Positions 52,220 through 60,582 of a stretch of 64,000 bases of DNA are shown piece after piece. The notes beneath the pieces are model-generated. The model saw only the letters and a program-made list of their open reading frames with translations. It had not been told where the DNA came from and did no database searches. The stretch comes from Microbacterium hominis (GTDB lineage: Bacteria > Actinomycetota > Actinomycetes > Actinomycetales > Microbacteriaceae): assembly GCF_013282805.1 (NCBI RefSeq), contig NZ_CP054038.1, positions 3,782,001-3,846,000 on the forward strand. The letters are read 5' to 3'. How positions within the stretch are numbered: the stretch's first letter is position 1; each line of letters begins with the position of its first letter. A program made the translations under genes and the position numbers.

Positions 52220-53328
52220 TTCTCTACGCTAGCCCTCGCGCCCGGATGGCCTTCCGGGAGGTCGTCGACAATGGATGCCGCGATCCGCAGTACCTTCTCG
52301 ACAGATTCCTCCTCGCCGACGGAGATGCGGATGCCGTCGCCGGGGAAGGCCCGCACGATGAGCCCGGCCTCGTCGAACGCATGCGCGAGCACGGCGGTCT
52401 CCGCCCCGGCGGGCAGCCACACGAAGTTGCCCTGCGCCTGCGGCACCGCCCAGCCGGCAGCGCGGAGCCCCTCGGCGAGGCGGTCGCGGCGCTCGGCGAC
52501 GACACCGACCCGCTCGAGCAGGGCGGGTTCGGCATCCAGGCTCGCCAACGCCGCGGCCTCGGCCTGCGCCGTGACCGACAGCGGGATCGCGGTCGTGCGC
52601 GACGCATCGAGGATGCGCGGGTGGCCGATCGCGTATCCGACCCGCAGGCCCGCCAGGCCGAACGCCTTGGAGAACGTGCGCAGCACGATGACGTTGTCAG
52701 GGCGACCGCCGCGCAGGCCGTCGACGGCGTCGGGGTCGGTCACGAACTCGGCGTAGGCCTCGTCGAGGATCACGAGCACGTCGGCGGGGACCTTGGTGAC
52801 GAACGCGTCGAACTCGGCCTGGGTGACGATCGGCCCGGTCGGGTTGTTCGGGCTGCAGACGATGACGGCGCGCGTGCGCTCGGTGATCGCCGCGGCCATC
52901 GCGTCGAGATCGTGGCGGGCGTCGGAGGTGAGCGGCACCTGCACGCTCGTCGCACCGGCGACGACCACGAGTCCGGGGTACGCCTCGAACGACCGCCAGG
53001 CGTAGACGACCTCGTCTCCGGGGCCTGCGGTCGCGAGGATGAGCTGCGCGATGATCGAGACGCTGCCGGCGCCGATGTGCACCTCGTCGGCGCTGACCCC
53101 ATAACGCTGCGCGATGCGCTCGCGCAGGCGGGCGGCGAGCGCGTCGGGGTAGCGGTTGAACGCCGCCGCTCCGGCGACCGCGTCCACGACACCGGGGAGG
53201 GGATCGAAGGGGTTCTCATTGCTCGAGAGCTTGAACGCGTCGGCGCCGGCCTGGCGGCCCTGGCGATAGGGCGGCAGCGCCGAGATCTCGGGCCGGACGC
53301 GGACGGGGATGTCGGATGCCTCGCTCAC
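52216..53328 (-). CDS. hisC: Histidinol-phosphate-type aminotransferase
   Basis: 370 residues, class I/II PLP enzyme. [31 protein letters not shown] and the PLP lysine in [18 protein letters not shown] are clear. At the head of the bkd operon it may act on aromatic or branched amino acids rather than histidinol phosphate (inference). GTG start. Confidence 0.92.
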   Translation of the reverse strand: MSEASDIPVRVRPEISALPPYRQGRQAGADAFKLSSNENPFDPLPGVVDAVAGAAAFNRYPDALAARLRERIAQRYGVSADEVHIGAGSVSIIAQLILATAGPGDEVVYAWRSFEAYPGLVVVAGATSVQVPLTSDARHDLDAMAAAITERTRAVIVCSPNNPTGPIVTQAEFDAFVTKVPADVLVILDEAYAEFVTDPDAVDGLRGGRPDNVIVLRTFSKAFGLAGLRVGYAIGHPRILDASRTTAIPLSVTAQAEAAALASLDAEPALLERVGVVAERRDRLAEGLRAAGWAVPQAQGNFVWLPAGAETAVLAHAFDEAGLIVRAFPGDGIRISVGEEESVEKVLRIAASIVDDLPEGHPGARASVEK

Positions 53329-53388
53329 CCGGTCGAGTCTAGGCGCGGCACCTTTCCCGTGGCGGCATGCGATGCCAGACTGCGCGCT

Positions 53389-53781
53389 ATGCGCTTCGTC
53401 ATCAATGTCGTGGTCAACGCGTTCGCGATCTGGGTCGTGACCCTCATTCCGGCGCTCATGGTGACCGTCATCCCGTTCCCCCCGGGCGAGACGCTCCAGC
53501 TCGTGCTCACGCTGCTGCTGGTCGCGGCGATCTTCGCGATCGTCAACACCGTCATCGGCACCGTGATCAAGGTGCTGGCGTTCCCGCTCTACATCCTCAC
53601 GCTCGGCCTCATCGGGCTCATCATCAACGCGTTCCTGCTGTGGCTGACCGCGTGGTTCACCTCCTTCTGGGACTTCGGCCTGCGGGTCGAGGACTTCTGG
53701 TGGGGCGTGGTCGCCGCGATCATCATCACCCTCATCAACTGGGTTCTCGGCATCATCCTCCGTCCCAAGGCCGACGACTGA
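53389..53781 (+). CDS. Phage_holin_4_2-type small membrane protein
   Basis: 130 residues with four membrane helices, matching the widespread chromosomal family named after a phage holin. Role unknown. Divergent from hisC and followed by a strong bidirectional terminator. Confidence 0.85.
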   Translation: MRFVINVVVNAFAIWVVTLIPALMVTVIPFPPGETLQLVLTLLLVAAIFAIVNTVIGTVIKVLAFPLYILTLGLIGLIINAFLLWLTAWFTSFWDFGLRVEDFWWGVVAAIIITLINWVLGIILRPKADD

Positions 53782-53797
53782 GCCGCCCGCCGCACAG

Positions 53798-53837
53798 GGA
53801 ACGCCCCCGCACCGAGCGCTCGGTGCGGGGGCGTTCC
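53798..53837. terminator. Perfect 40-bp palindrome, bidirectional terminator
   Basis: Two 20-base arms (GGAACGCCCCCGCACCGAGC and its complement) with no spacer. It lies between convergent genes. Confidence 0.88.
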
Positions 53838-53862
53838 GTTCGTGTTCTATGCGACCGGGAGG

Positions 53863-56800
53863 TCAGCCGATGGCGGCGGCGGAGATGATCTCCTGGGTCA
53901 CCGCATTGCCGACCGCGTCCTCAGCAGAGGTGCGCAGCGACAGCGAGGTGGCGCCCTTGGGAACGGCGACCTTCGTCGACCAGAGATCTCCCGCCCGGGT
54001 CGTCTTCGCGGTCGACCAGGTGGTGCCCTCGTCGAAGGAGACCTCGAGGGTCAGTCCGGTGATGGCGCCGGTGTTCAGCGCCGTCTCCTCGTGCGTGGCG
54101 CGCACGCCGAGCGCGAGCTGACCGTTCGCCTTGACGGCGCCGGCCAAGTCGGTCGGCACGTCGTAGTCGAGCGCGATGAAGGGCATGTCACCGTTGACGG
54201 ATTGATCCATGTGGAACGTCCAGGCGCTCGTGCTCTTCGTCGTGCCGTTCCAGGTGGCCGGGCCGCCCGCGGCGTCGAGCTCGTAGCGATACTCCTGCAT
54301 TCCCGACACGGCGGGCAGGTTGACGTTGATCGCCGGGGAGTTCACCTGACGCAGCAGCGTGCCGGCCCCGTCGTACAGGCGCGCCTGGCGGGTCACGCCG
54401 CCGACCACACCCGTCAGCCCCTCGGCGGACGAGGCGATCGGCATGTTCAGCCGCACCTGCACGCCGCGGTTGTACGAGAGCACGTAGTTGGTGCCCTGAC
54501 GGGGCGCGGTGACGCCGAACCAGTCGAGCGCGTCCTTCTCACCCGCGCGGTGCGAGAAGAGGTCGCTGTTCTGGTACCAGCCGAGGCCCGGGATGACCGC
54601 CTCGGCGATCCAGCGGGTGCCGATGCCCTCCTGCGCTGCGCTGACGTAGCTGGTGTGCGCGCTGCCGCTCATCATGTTCTGCCCGAAGCCGAAGCAGCGC
54701 AGCAGGTACGCCGGGCAGTCGTAGCGCGTCAGGTACGCCGCGCGCGGCGTCGCGTCGGCGAGCCGGTCGGTGATGGTGGCCAGGTCTCCCGTCTGCGGGG
54801 AGACGCTGAGGTCGGCCGGGATCGCACCCTGCCACGTGTGGCCGATGTCGTACGAGTACTTCGGGAAGGCCGTGCCCTTGCCCGTGACGCGCACGCCGGC
54901 GCCGGCGGCGCGCAGCTGCGCACCGTCGGCCTTGCTCACCGAGACCGTCGGCACGACGGTTCCGCCCGCACTGCCGTACAGCGTGCCGGGGCCGCTGTTC
55001 TCGACGATCACCAGCTTCGCACCCGCCGCCGCCGCCGCGCTGTGACGCTGGATGGCGGCGAGCACGTTGGCGTTCGGGTCGTGGCGGACCAGCAGGGCCT
55101 TGCCTGCGGCATCCACTGCGGCGATCTCGGCCGGCGTGCCCGTGCCTGCCTCGACGACCTCGAGGTCGAAGGCGCCGTCGACGCGTGCCGTGCTGGCCTG
55201 GTACAGGGGGTCCAGCACCAGCGCGTCCTGACCCGGGACCTGTGCGGCGATGTCCAGCACGGGGGCCGTGGCCGTCCAGCGCGCGGTGAGGTCGAACTCG
55301 CCGCCGCCGACGGCGTCGACCGTGTTGACCCACACCTCGCTGCCGGGTCCGACCGGGTAAGAGGCGGTGTAGGTGGTCAGGGAGGTGTTCAGACCCGCAT
55401 CGTGGAACCACTCCACCCGCTGGTTGAACAGCTCGCTCTCACGCGGCGTCTCGAGGCTGAGGAGCGTCGCATCCCGGGCGTCCAGGACGAGCTCGACGTC
55501 ACGGTCGGTGATCTCGACGTGGGGCTGGGTGAGCACGTAGACCCGATCGGTGCCGTCGTCGGAGCCCATGCGGATCTGCGTGAACGCGGCCCAGACGCCG
55601 GGGGCGACGCGCCGGGTGGCGACGGCGCCGCTCTCGTCGGTGCCCGCCTGCACGAGGTTCGTGGTGCCGTACTGGTACATGCTCACCACGACGTCGGCCG
55701 GACGGCCATCGGTGCCGATGACCTTCACGTCGAGGTCGTAGCGCTCGTCCTCACGGGTGAGCCCGGTCGTGGTGCGGGCGACCACGTTCCCCTCGCCGTC
55801 GGTCGCGACGATCTCGCCCAGGTAGTGACCCGACGCCGGGGCGTCGGCGAACGACGCGGTCGCGTCGACGGAGGCTTCGCCGCCGGCAGGAACGGTGAGG
55901 GTGTCGGCCGAGAGGTCGACCAGGTCGACCGCGCCGGCAGGGCCCTCGGTGGAGGCCGCGAGTGTCAGCTCGAGGTCCGCCGCGGTGTCGTTGCGGTAGG
56001 TCACCGTGCGGGTCACGGGCTCCGACGGGTCCTCGGCCTGCCACAGCACCTTGCCGAAGTACACGGAGCCGGTCGCGTCGATGCCGTCGAGCGTGGCCGG
56101 GATGTCGAGACGGCCGGTGCCGACCTCGTAAGCCGTGTAGTCCAGTTCGACCGTCGACGACATGAGCGCGTCCTTCAGGCGCGTCGCCGACCAGTCCGGG
56201 TGCTGCGCCGCGAGGATCGCGGCCGCGCCGGCCACGTGCGGCGTCGCCATCGACGTGCCGCTGAGCGAGCGGAGCAGACCGCTGCCCGACGTGTACTGCG
56301 AACGCGCGGCCATGATGTTCACGCCGGGCGCGGCCATGTCGGGCTTGAGCCCGTCGTCGAGGCCGCGGGGCCCGCGGGAGGAGAACGGCGCGATGACGTC
56401 TCTGTCGTCGGTGGCCGCGATCGTGAGCGCCGCCTGCGCGGTGCCGGGCGCCGTGACCGTGCCGGCCGCGCCCTCGTTGCCCGCGGCGACGACGAAGAGC
56501 GTGTCGTACTGCTCGCTGAGCTGGTTGAGGGACTGCGACAGCGGATTGTCCTCGCTCGTGCGATCGCTGTCGCCGAGGCTCATGCTGACGACGTCGGCGT
56601 CGACCTCGGCGGCCGCCCACTCCATGCCCGCGATGATCCAGGAGTCCTGGCCGTAGCCGGAGTCGGCGAGCACCTTGCCCACCACGAGGTCGGCCCCGGG
56701 GGCCACGCCCACGTGGGTGCCGCCGCTGGCGGCGCCGGAGCCGACGACGGTCGCGGCGACGTGCGTGCCGTGTCCGTTGACGTCCTTGACGGACTCACCC

Positions 56801-57570
56801 GGGACGAAGGACTGGCTGGCGACCAGCGCCTCGGCCACATCGGGGTGAGCGGCGTCGATGCCGCTGTCGAGCACCACCACGGTCGCGCCGGTGCCGTCGT
56901 AGCCGGCGGCCCAGGCCTCACGAGCACCGACCAGCGGCACGCTCACATCCAGCGTGGCTTCGACCTGTCCGTCGAGCCAGAGCTTGCTGATCCCGCCGGC
57001 GAAGGCGCCGGTCGACGCCGAGCGCGTCTGGCCCGCCGCCGTGAGCGAGGTCCAGAACTCCTCGGACTGCTCGCTGTCGGTCTGCAGCGCCGCGCCGCCG
57101 ATCGAAGCGAGCGTCAGTTTCTTCTCGGCGCCCTTCGGAGTGACCGGCTTGGCGCGCAGGCGCGTGTCGTACTGCGCGATGACCGGGATGCCGCCGCTCG
57201 TGGCGTCGTCGTAGCCCGACTCGATGAGCTCGCTGACGTTGAACAGGGCCATGTCCAGCGCACCCGAGGTCAGGTAGGGGTCTGCCGCGTCGGGGATCAC
57301 GTACAGGTCGCCGCCGATCTCGGCGGTCTCGTACGACGTCGGGTCGCCGGAGACGGTGTCGACGTCGACCGTCTCGCGGCCGGCGATCGCGCGCACACGC
57401 ACGACGTCGCCGGTGATCAGGGTGACGGTGGTCTCCGCGGGGGCGGCGGATTCGTCTGGGACGGCCGGCTCGTCGGAGCCGGTGCTCGCGGAGGCGGGGG
57501 CGATCGCCCCCAGCACGAGCGCCGCGGTGGCCGCGGCCGCGGCGATCCCGGCACGAGGGGAAGAAAGCAT
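53863..57570 (-). CDS. Secreted subtilisin-family (S8) serine peptidase
   Basis: 1235 residues. Signal peptide (about 1-29, APASAS), prodomain, then the catalytic domain: Asp in VVVLDSGID (about 234), His in GHGTHVAAT (about 267), Ser in GTSMATPHVAG (about 439). Long beta-rich C-terminal region follows. The open frame continues upstream of the ATG, but that segment overlaps the divergent regulator gene and lacks secretion features. Confidence 0.94.
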   Translation of the reverse strand: MLSSPRAGIAAAAATAALVLGAIAPASASTGSDEPAVPDESAAPAETTVTLITGDVVRVRAIAGRETVDVDTVSGDPTSYETAEIGGDLYVIPDAADPYLTSGALDMALFNVSELIESGYDDATSGGIPVIAQYDTRLRAKPVTPKGAEKKLTLASIGGAALQTDSEQSEEFWTSLTAAGQTRSASTGAFAGGISKLWLDGQVEATLDVSVPLVGAREAWAAGYDGTGATVVVLDSGIDAAHPDVAEALVASQSFVPGESVKDVNGHGTHVAATVVGSGAASGGTHVGVAPGADLVVGKVLADSGYGQDSWIIAGMEWAAAEVDADVVSMSLGDSDRTSEDNPLSQSLNQLSEQYDTLFVVAAGNEGAAGTVTAPGTAQAALTIAATDDRDVIAPFSSRGPRGLDDGLKPDMAAPGVNIMAARSQYTSGSGLLRSLSGTSMATPHVAGAAAILAAQHPDWSATRLKDALMSSTVELDYTAYEVGTGRLDIPATLDGIDATGSVYFGKVLWQAEDPSEPVTRTVTYRNDTAADLELTLAASTEGPAGAVDLVDLSADTLTVPAGGEASVDATASFADAPASGHYLGEIVATDGEGNVVARTTTGLTREDERYDLDVKVIGTDGRPADVVVSMYQYGTTNLVQAGTDESGAVATRRVAPGVWAAFTQIRMGSDDGTDRVYVLTQPHVEITDRDVELVLDARDATLLSLETPRESELFNQRVEWFHDAGLNTSLTTYTASYPVGPGSEVWVNTVDAVGGGEFDLTARWTATAPVLDIAAQVPGQDALVLDPLYQASTARVDGAFDLEVVEAGTGTPAEIAAVDAAGKALLVRHDPNANVLAAIQRHSAAAAAGAKLVIVENSGPGTLYGSAGGTVVPTVSVSKADGAQLRAAGAGVRVTGKGTAFPKYSYDIGHTWQGAIPADLSVSPQTGDLATITDRLADATPRAAYLTRYDCPAYLLRCFGFGQNMMSGSAHTSYVSAAQEGIGTRWIAEAVIPGLGWYQNSDLFSHRAGEKDALDWFGVTAPRQGTNYVLSYNRGVQVRLNMPIASSAEGLTGVVGGVTRQARLYDGAGTLLRQVNSPAINVNLPAVSGMQEYRYELDAAGGPATWNGTTKSTSAWTFHMDQSVNGDMPFIALDYDVPTDLAGAVKANGQLALGVRATHEETALNTGAITGLTLEVSFDEGTTWSTAKTTRAGDLWSTKVAVPKGATSLSLRTSAEDAVGNAVTQEIISAAAIG

Positions 57571-57718
57571 CGTGATGCCTTTCCTGGGGAGGGGTGGGGG
57601 TGCGGCAACTTTTCCATGGAGGCCCTCCTCGGAGGTACGGTTCTGCGTGGCGGATACGCGCCATGACGGGAACCCGCACTGGGGGCGGCAGCCCGGCCGA
57701 AGCAGAAGGCAGTGAGAG

Positions 57719-58792
57719 ATGACACGCAACCCCAGGCCATCCCCCCTCGACCTCCTCGTGGGCGCCCCCGGGCTGTCCGAGCCCCTGCTGCGCGCATATC
57801 GCACGCTCGTCGCGGCGTCGTCCGCCGATGCCGCCCAGCTCGCCGCCGTCCTGGATGCGACCCCGGATGCCGCGCACGGCTGGCTCGCCGAGCTGCAGCG
57901 CCTCGGGTTCGTCACCGCCCTCCCGGTCGATCCGTCGGCCCCGTCGACGGCGCCGCGCTTCGTGGCCGTGCCCCCGACCGTCGCGCTCGGCCCCACCGTC
58001 GCCGCCCACGAGGAGGCGGTGCGACGCGCGCAGAGCGAGCTCGGCCGCCTCGAGGAGCTCTACCGCAACGTCTCGATGGAGGGCGGCGCCGACGACGTGG
58101 TGCAGGTGGTCCGAGGCGCCGACGCCGTCGCGCAGTGGTTCACCCGCGTGCAGGCGGGGGCTCGCCGCGAGGTATGCGCCTTCGTGCAGCATCCGGTCGC
58201 CGTCACCTCGGCGGACCAGAACGCCGTCGAAGATGAGCTCGTCGCTCGTGGCGTGCAGTACCGCGTGCTCCTGGAGCGGCCGATGCTCGAGGAGCACCCC
58301 GGCGGCCTCGACGGCTTCGCCGCCTCGCTCGCCGCCGGCGAGCAGGCGCGCGTCGTCGACGCGCTTCCGCTGCGCATGATCCTCGTCGACCGGGAGGTCG
58401 CCTTCATGCCGGTGCTCTCCGACCGCGAGCGCGCCTTCGCGGCGGCGCTCGTCGTGCGCCCGAGCGCCCTGCTCACCGGCCTGAGCGCGCTCTTCGACGC
58501 CCTGTGGGCGACGGCGGCCCCCGTGGTGCTCGACGCGTCGGTCGCCGATCCCGCCGTCGGCGTGACCGACGACCTCGACGCACGCCTGCTCTCGCTGCTG
58601 TTGGCCGGCCAGACCGACGAGGCCGCGGCGTCGTATCTCGGTGTGTCGCTGCGCACCGTGCAGCGACGTGCGCGCGAACTGATGGACCGCGCCGGGGTGC
58701 GCACGCGCATGCAGCTGGGCTGGCACGCCGCGCGCGCCGGGTGGAACGCCGGGCCGGGCCCCTCGCCCTCGACCGCTCATCCGGCCCCCTGA
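57719..58792 (+). CDS. LuxR/TrmB-type HTH regulator
   Basis: 357 residues. N-terminal TrmB-like winged helix (LAAVLDATPDAAHGWLAELQRLGFV), a PLD-like sensing domain, and a C-terminal LuxR-type HTH (LLAGQTDEAAASYLGVSLRTVQRRARELMDRAGV). Divergent from the subtilase gene, which it may regulate. Confidence 0.87.
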   Translation: MTRNPRPSPLDLLVGAPGLSEPLLRAYRTLVAASSADAAQLAAVLDATPDAAHGWLAELQRLGFVTALPVDPSAPSTAPRFVAVPPTVALGPTVAAHEEAVRRAQSELGRLEELYRNVSMEGGADDVVQVVRGADAVAQWFTRVQAGARREVCAFVQHPVAVTSADQNAVEDELVARGVQYRVLLERPMLEEHPGGLDGFAASLAAGEQARVVDALPLRMILVDREVAFMPVLSDRERAFAAALVVRPSALLTGLSALFDALWATAAPVVLDASVADPAVGVTDDLDARLLSLLLAGQTDEAAASYLGVSLRTVQRRARELMDRAGVRTRMQLGWHAARAGWNAGPGPSPSTAHPAP

Positions 58793-60180
58793 GCGGGACC
58801 GCTGATGCGACCTCCGCCGGCATCACCCCCGCCGGTGTCGCCCTCGCGCGTGCGCGTGGCGACGTACTCCGTCACCTCCACCGACACGGCCTCGTCGAGC
58901 CCGGCGAGCATGCTGTGCACGGCGCTCACCCGCGGGTCGCCCGTCTCGTCGACCTGCGAGGCCGTGGCCGTGTACGCGTCGAGCGAGTGCGCCGGGATGC
59001 CGGTGGCCGCGGCGACCGGGCTGAGCTCACCCGTCTCGCGCTCGGCGATGAACCCGCCGGGCGCGCCGACGCCGGCCGCATGCCCGCCCCCGGCGAGCGC
59101 CGAGACCGGATCGTCGGTGTGTCTGACCGCGATGCTCAGCGTCGATGCGTCGACGTCGGCTTCGACGGGCGATCCGAACGACACGAGCGTGCGGGTGTCG
59201 TAGGTCTCGTCGAGTGTGAGGTGCGCAGCGATCATCGCACCCTGCGAGTGCCCGACCGCGTGCACCACGTCTCCGGGCCTCGCCCCGGCCGCCTCGAGCG
59301 CCGCCACCGTCGCCGCATACGACGCCGACTCGCGCCGCGTGTACAGCTCGACGTTGGACTGGTTGTCCCACGGGTCGTCACCACCCGCGCTCCACTCGCG
59401 CATGCCCGAGACGTATACCGCGTACTGCCGGCTGCCGTCGGTCATCGTGTAGCGCTCGACGCGCACCTGCTCGGCGCGACCGGAAGGGATGCGCGCGGCG
59501 ACCGCGGCCAGGGACTGCGGCGCGCGCGTGGCCTTCTCGACCGTCGTCGGTCGCAGGGTCACGCGCGCTCCCGTGTCGGTCAGGCGGGCGTCGCGCGGAA
59601 CGCGCCCCCATCCGCCCACCCCCAGCGCGGTGACGACCGCCGCTCCGGCCCCGGCGCCGACCGCGGCCCCGATGAGGTCGGCGCCGGGCCGCTTGAACAG
59701 GCCGCCGACGTCGTGCCCGGCGAGGGTCGCCGCGCGCACGTACGGATCGCCCCAGAGCAGCGCCCGCCCGGCCTCCAGGGCTCGAGCCGCGTCCATCGCG
59801 TGCGGGTGATCGGCCATGAGGGCGGCGCGCATTCCGCTGAGCCGCTCCAGCTCGCCGCGGTCGCCGGCCGCGAAGGCGGCGGCGTGGCGTGCGTTCAGCT
59901 CGACGAGCTCGTAGATCGCCGCGACCTCGCCGAGCCGTTCGGCGATGCGCTGCGCACCGCGCACGACCTCCTGCAGGGCGAAATGAAGGGTGGATGCCGC
60001 GCCCGCCGCGCTCCACGCACGGTCTCGCTCGATGAGCAGCATGTTCTGCAGCGCGCCGAGCCGCTCGCCGATGTCGGCGAGGTCGGAGGACGCGCGGCGG
60101 AACAGCCCCGCGGTCTGCCACAGCGTGGCGGTGTCTACCGCGATCACCCCGCCTCCGCGCAGGTCGAGGTCGTCGCTCAC
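58777..60180 (-). CDS. Alpha/beta hydrolase with N-terminal helical WXG-like domain
   Basis: 467 residues. N-terminal helical region (about 1-160) without Walker or enzyme motifs, a Gly/Ala hydrophobic stretch near 170-190, then an alpha/beta hydrolase with VHAVGHSQGAMIAAH (Ser nucleophile). GTG start overlapping the stop of the upstream small gene (GTGA). It may be exported with the WXG100-like partner. Confidence 0.83.
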   Translation of the reverse strand: MSDDLDLRGGGVIAVDTATLWQTAGLFRRASSDLADIGERLGALQNMLLIERDRAWSAAGAASTLHFALQEVVRGAQRIAERLGEVAAIYELVELNARHAAAFAAGDRGELERLSGMRAALMADHPHAMDAARALEAGRALLWGDPYVRAATLAGHDVGGLFKRPGADLIGAAVGAGAGAAVVTALGVGGWGRVPRDARLTDTGARVTLRPTTVEKATRAPQSLAAVAARIPSGRAEQVRVERYTMTDGSRQYAVYVSGMREWSAGGDDPWDNQSNVELYTRRESASYAATVAALEAAGARPGDVVHAVGHSQGAMIAAHLTLDETYDTRTLVSFGSPVEADVDASTLSIAVRHTDDPVSALAGGGHAAGVGAPGGFIAERETGELSPVAAATGIPAHSLDAYTATASQVDETGDPRVSAVHSMLAGLDEAVSVEVTEYVATRTREGDTGGGDAGGGRISGPAQGAG

Positions 60181-60473
60181 CCGCAGAGCTCCCCGCCGAG
60201 GGTGGCGCGCCATGCGAGGTCGTCGCGTGCACGCAGGGCCTCATCGCGGGCCCACTGCGCCTGCACCCAGACCGCGCCGACCTCGTCGGACCATCGTCCT
60301 GCGCGGCTGTGGAACTCGCGCGCACTCGGCGAATGCCAGTCGGTCTGGTCGCCGAGCCCCCGGGCGACGGCCGCAGCATCCATCAGCCGGTGCACGAGCG
60401 TCGACAGCTCCCGCGCGACGATGTCGAGCTGGTGGGCGGAATGGGCCAGATCGGGGTTGCAGATGAGCGGCAT
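60177..60473 (-). CDS. WXG100-like small protein
   Basis: 98 residues, all-helical. DWHSPSAREFHSRAGRWSDEV has the W-x-S/G turn and hydrophobic heptads of ESX/WXG100 proteins. It is coupled to the hydrolase gene, which suggests joint secretion or complex formation. No ESX core genes are in view. Confidence 0.72.
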   Translation of the reverse strand: MPLICNPDLAHSAHQLDIVARELSTLVHRLMDAAAVARGLGDQTDWHSPSAREFHSRAGRWSDEVGAVWVQAQWARDEALRARDDLAWRATLGGELCG

Positions 60474-60509
60474 GCGCCCATCGTCGCGACCTCGACGGTC
60501 GCGGAACGA

Positions 60510-60546
60510 GGGATGCCGCCCGATGTGGTGAATCGGGCGGCATCCC
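60510..60546 (-). terminator. Terminator of the nuclease gene
   Basis: GGGATGCCGCCCGAT (60510-60524) pairs perfectly with its complement at 60532-60546 around a seven-base loop, 37 bases past the nuclease stop. Confidence 0.8.
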
Positions 60547-60582
60547 GTGGCTGGGGAGGAGACTCGCCCCCCGATCAGCCGA

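Noticed and set aside
53389..53781. Prophage signal from the holin-like gene
   Set aside because: The family is widespread on bacterial chromosomes, and no other phage genes are near.
53842..57666. A very long open frame on the + strand opposite the subtilase
   Set aside because: It is antisense to a gene with a complete signal peptide and catalytic triad. Its translation is low-complexity Arg/Val/Gly-rich and lacks family features. High GC makes such frames common here.
57571..57996. Upstream extension of the subtilase
   Set aside because: It overlaps the divergent regulator and would remove the N-terminal position of the signal peptide.
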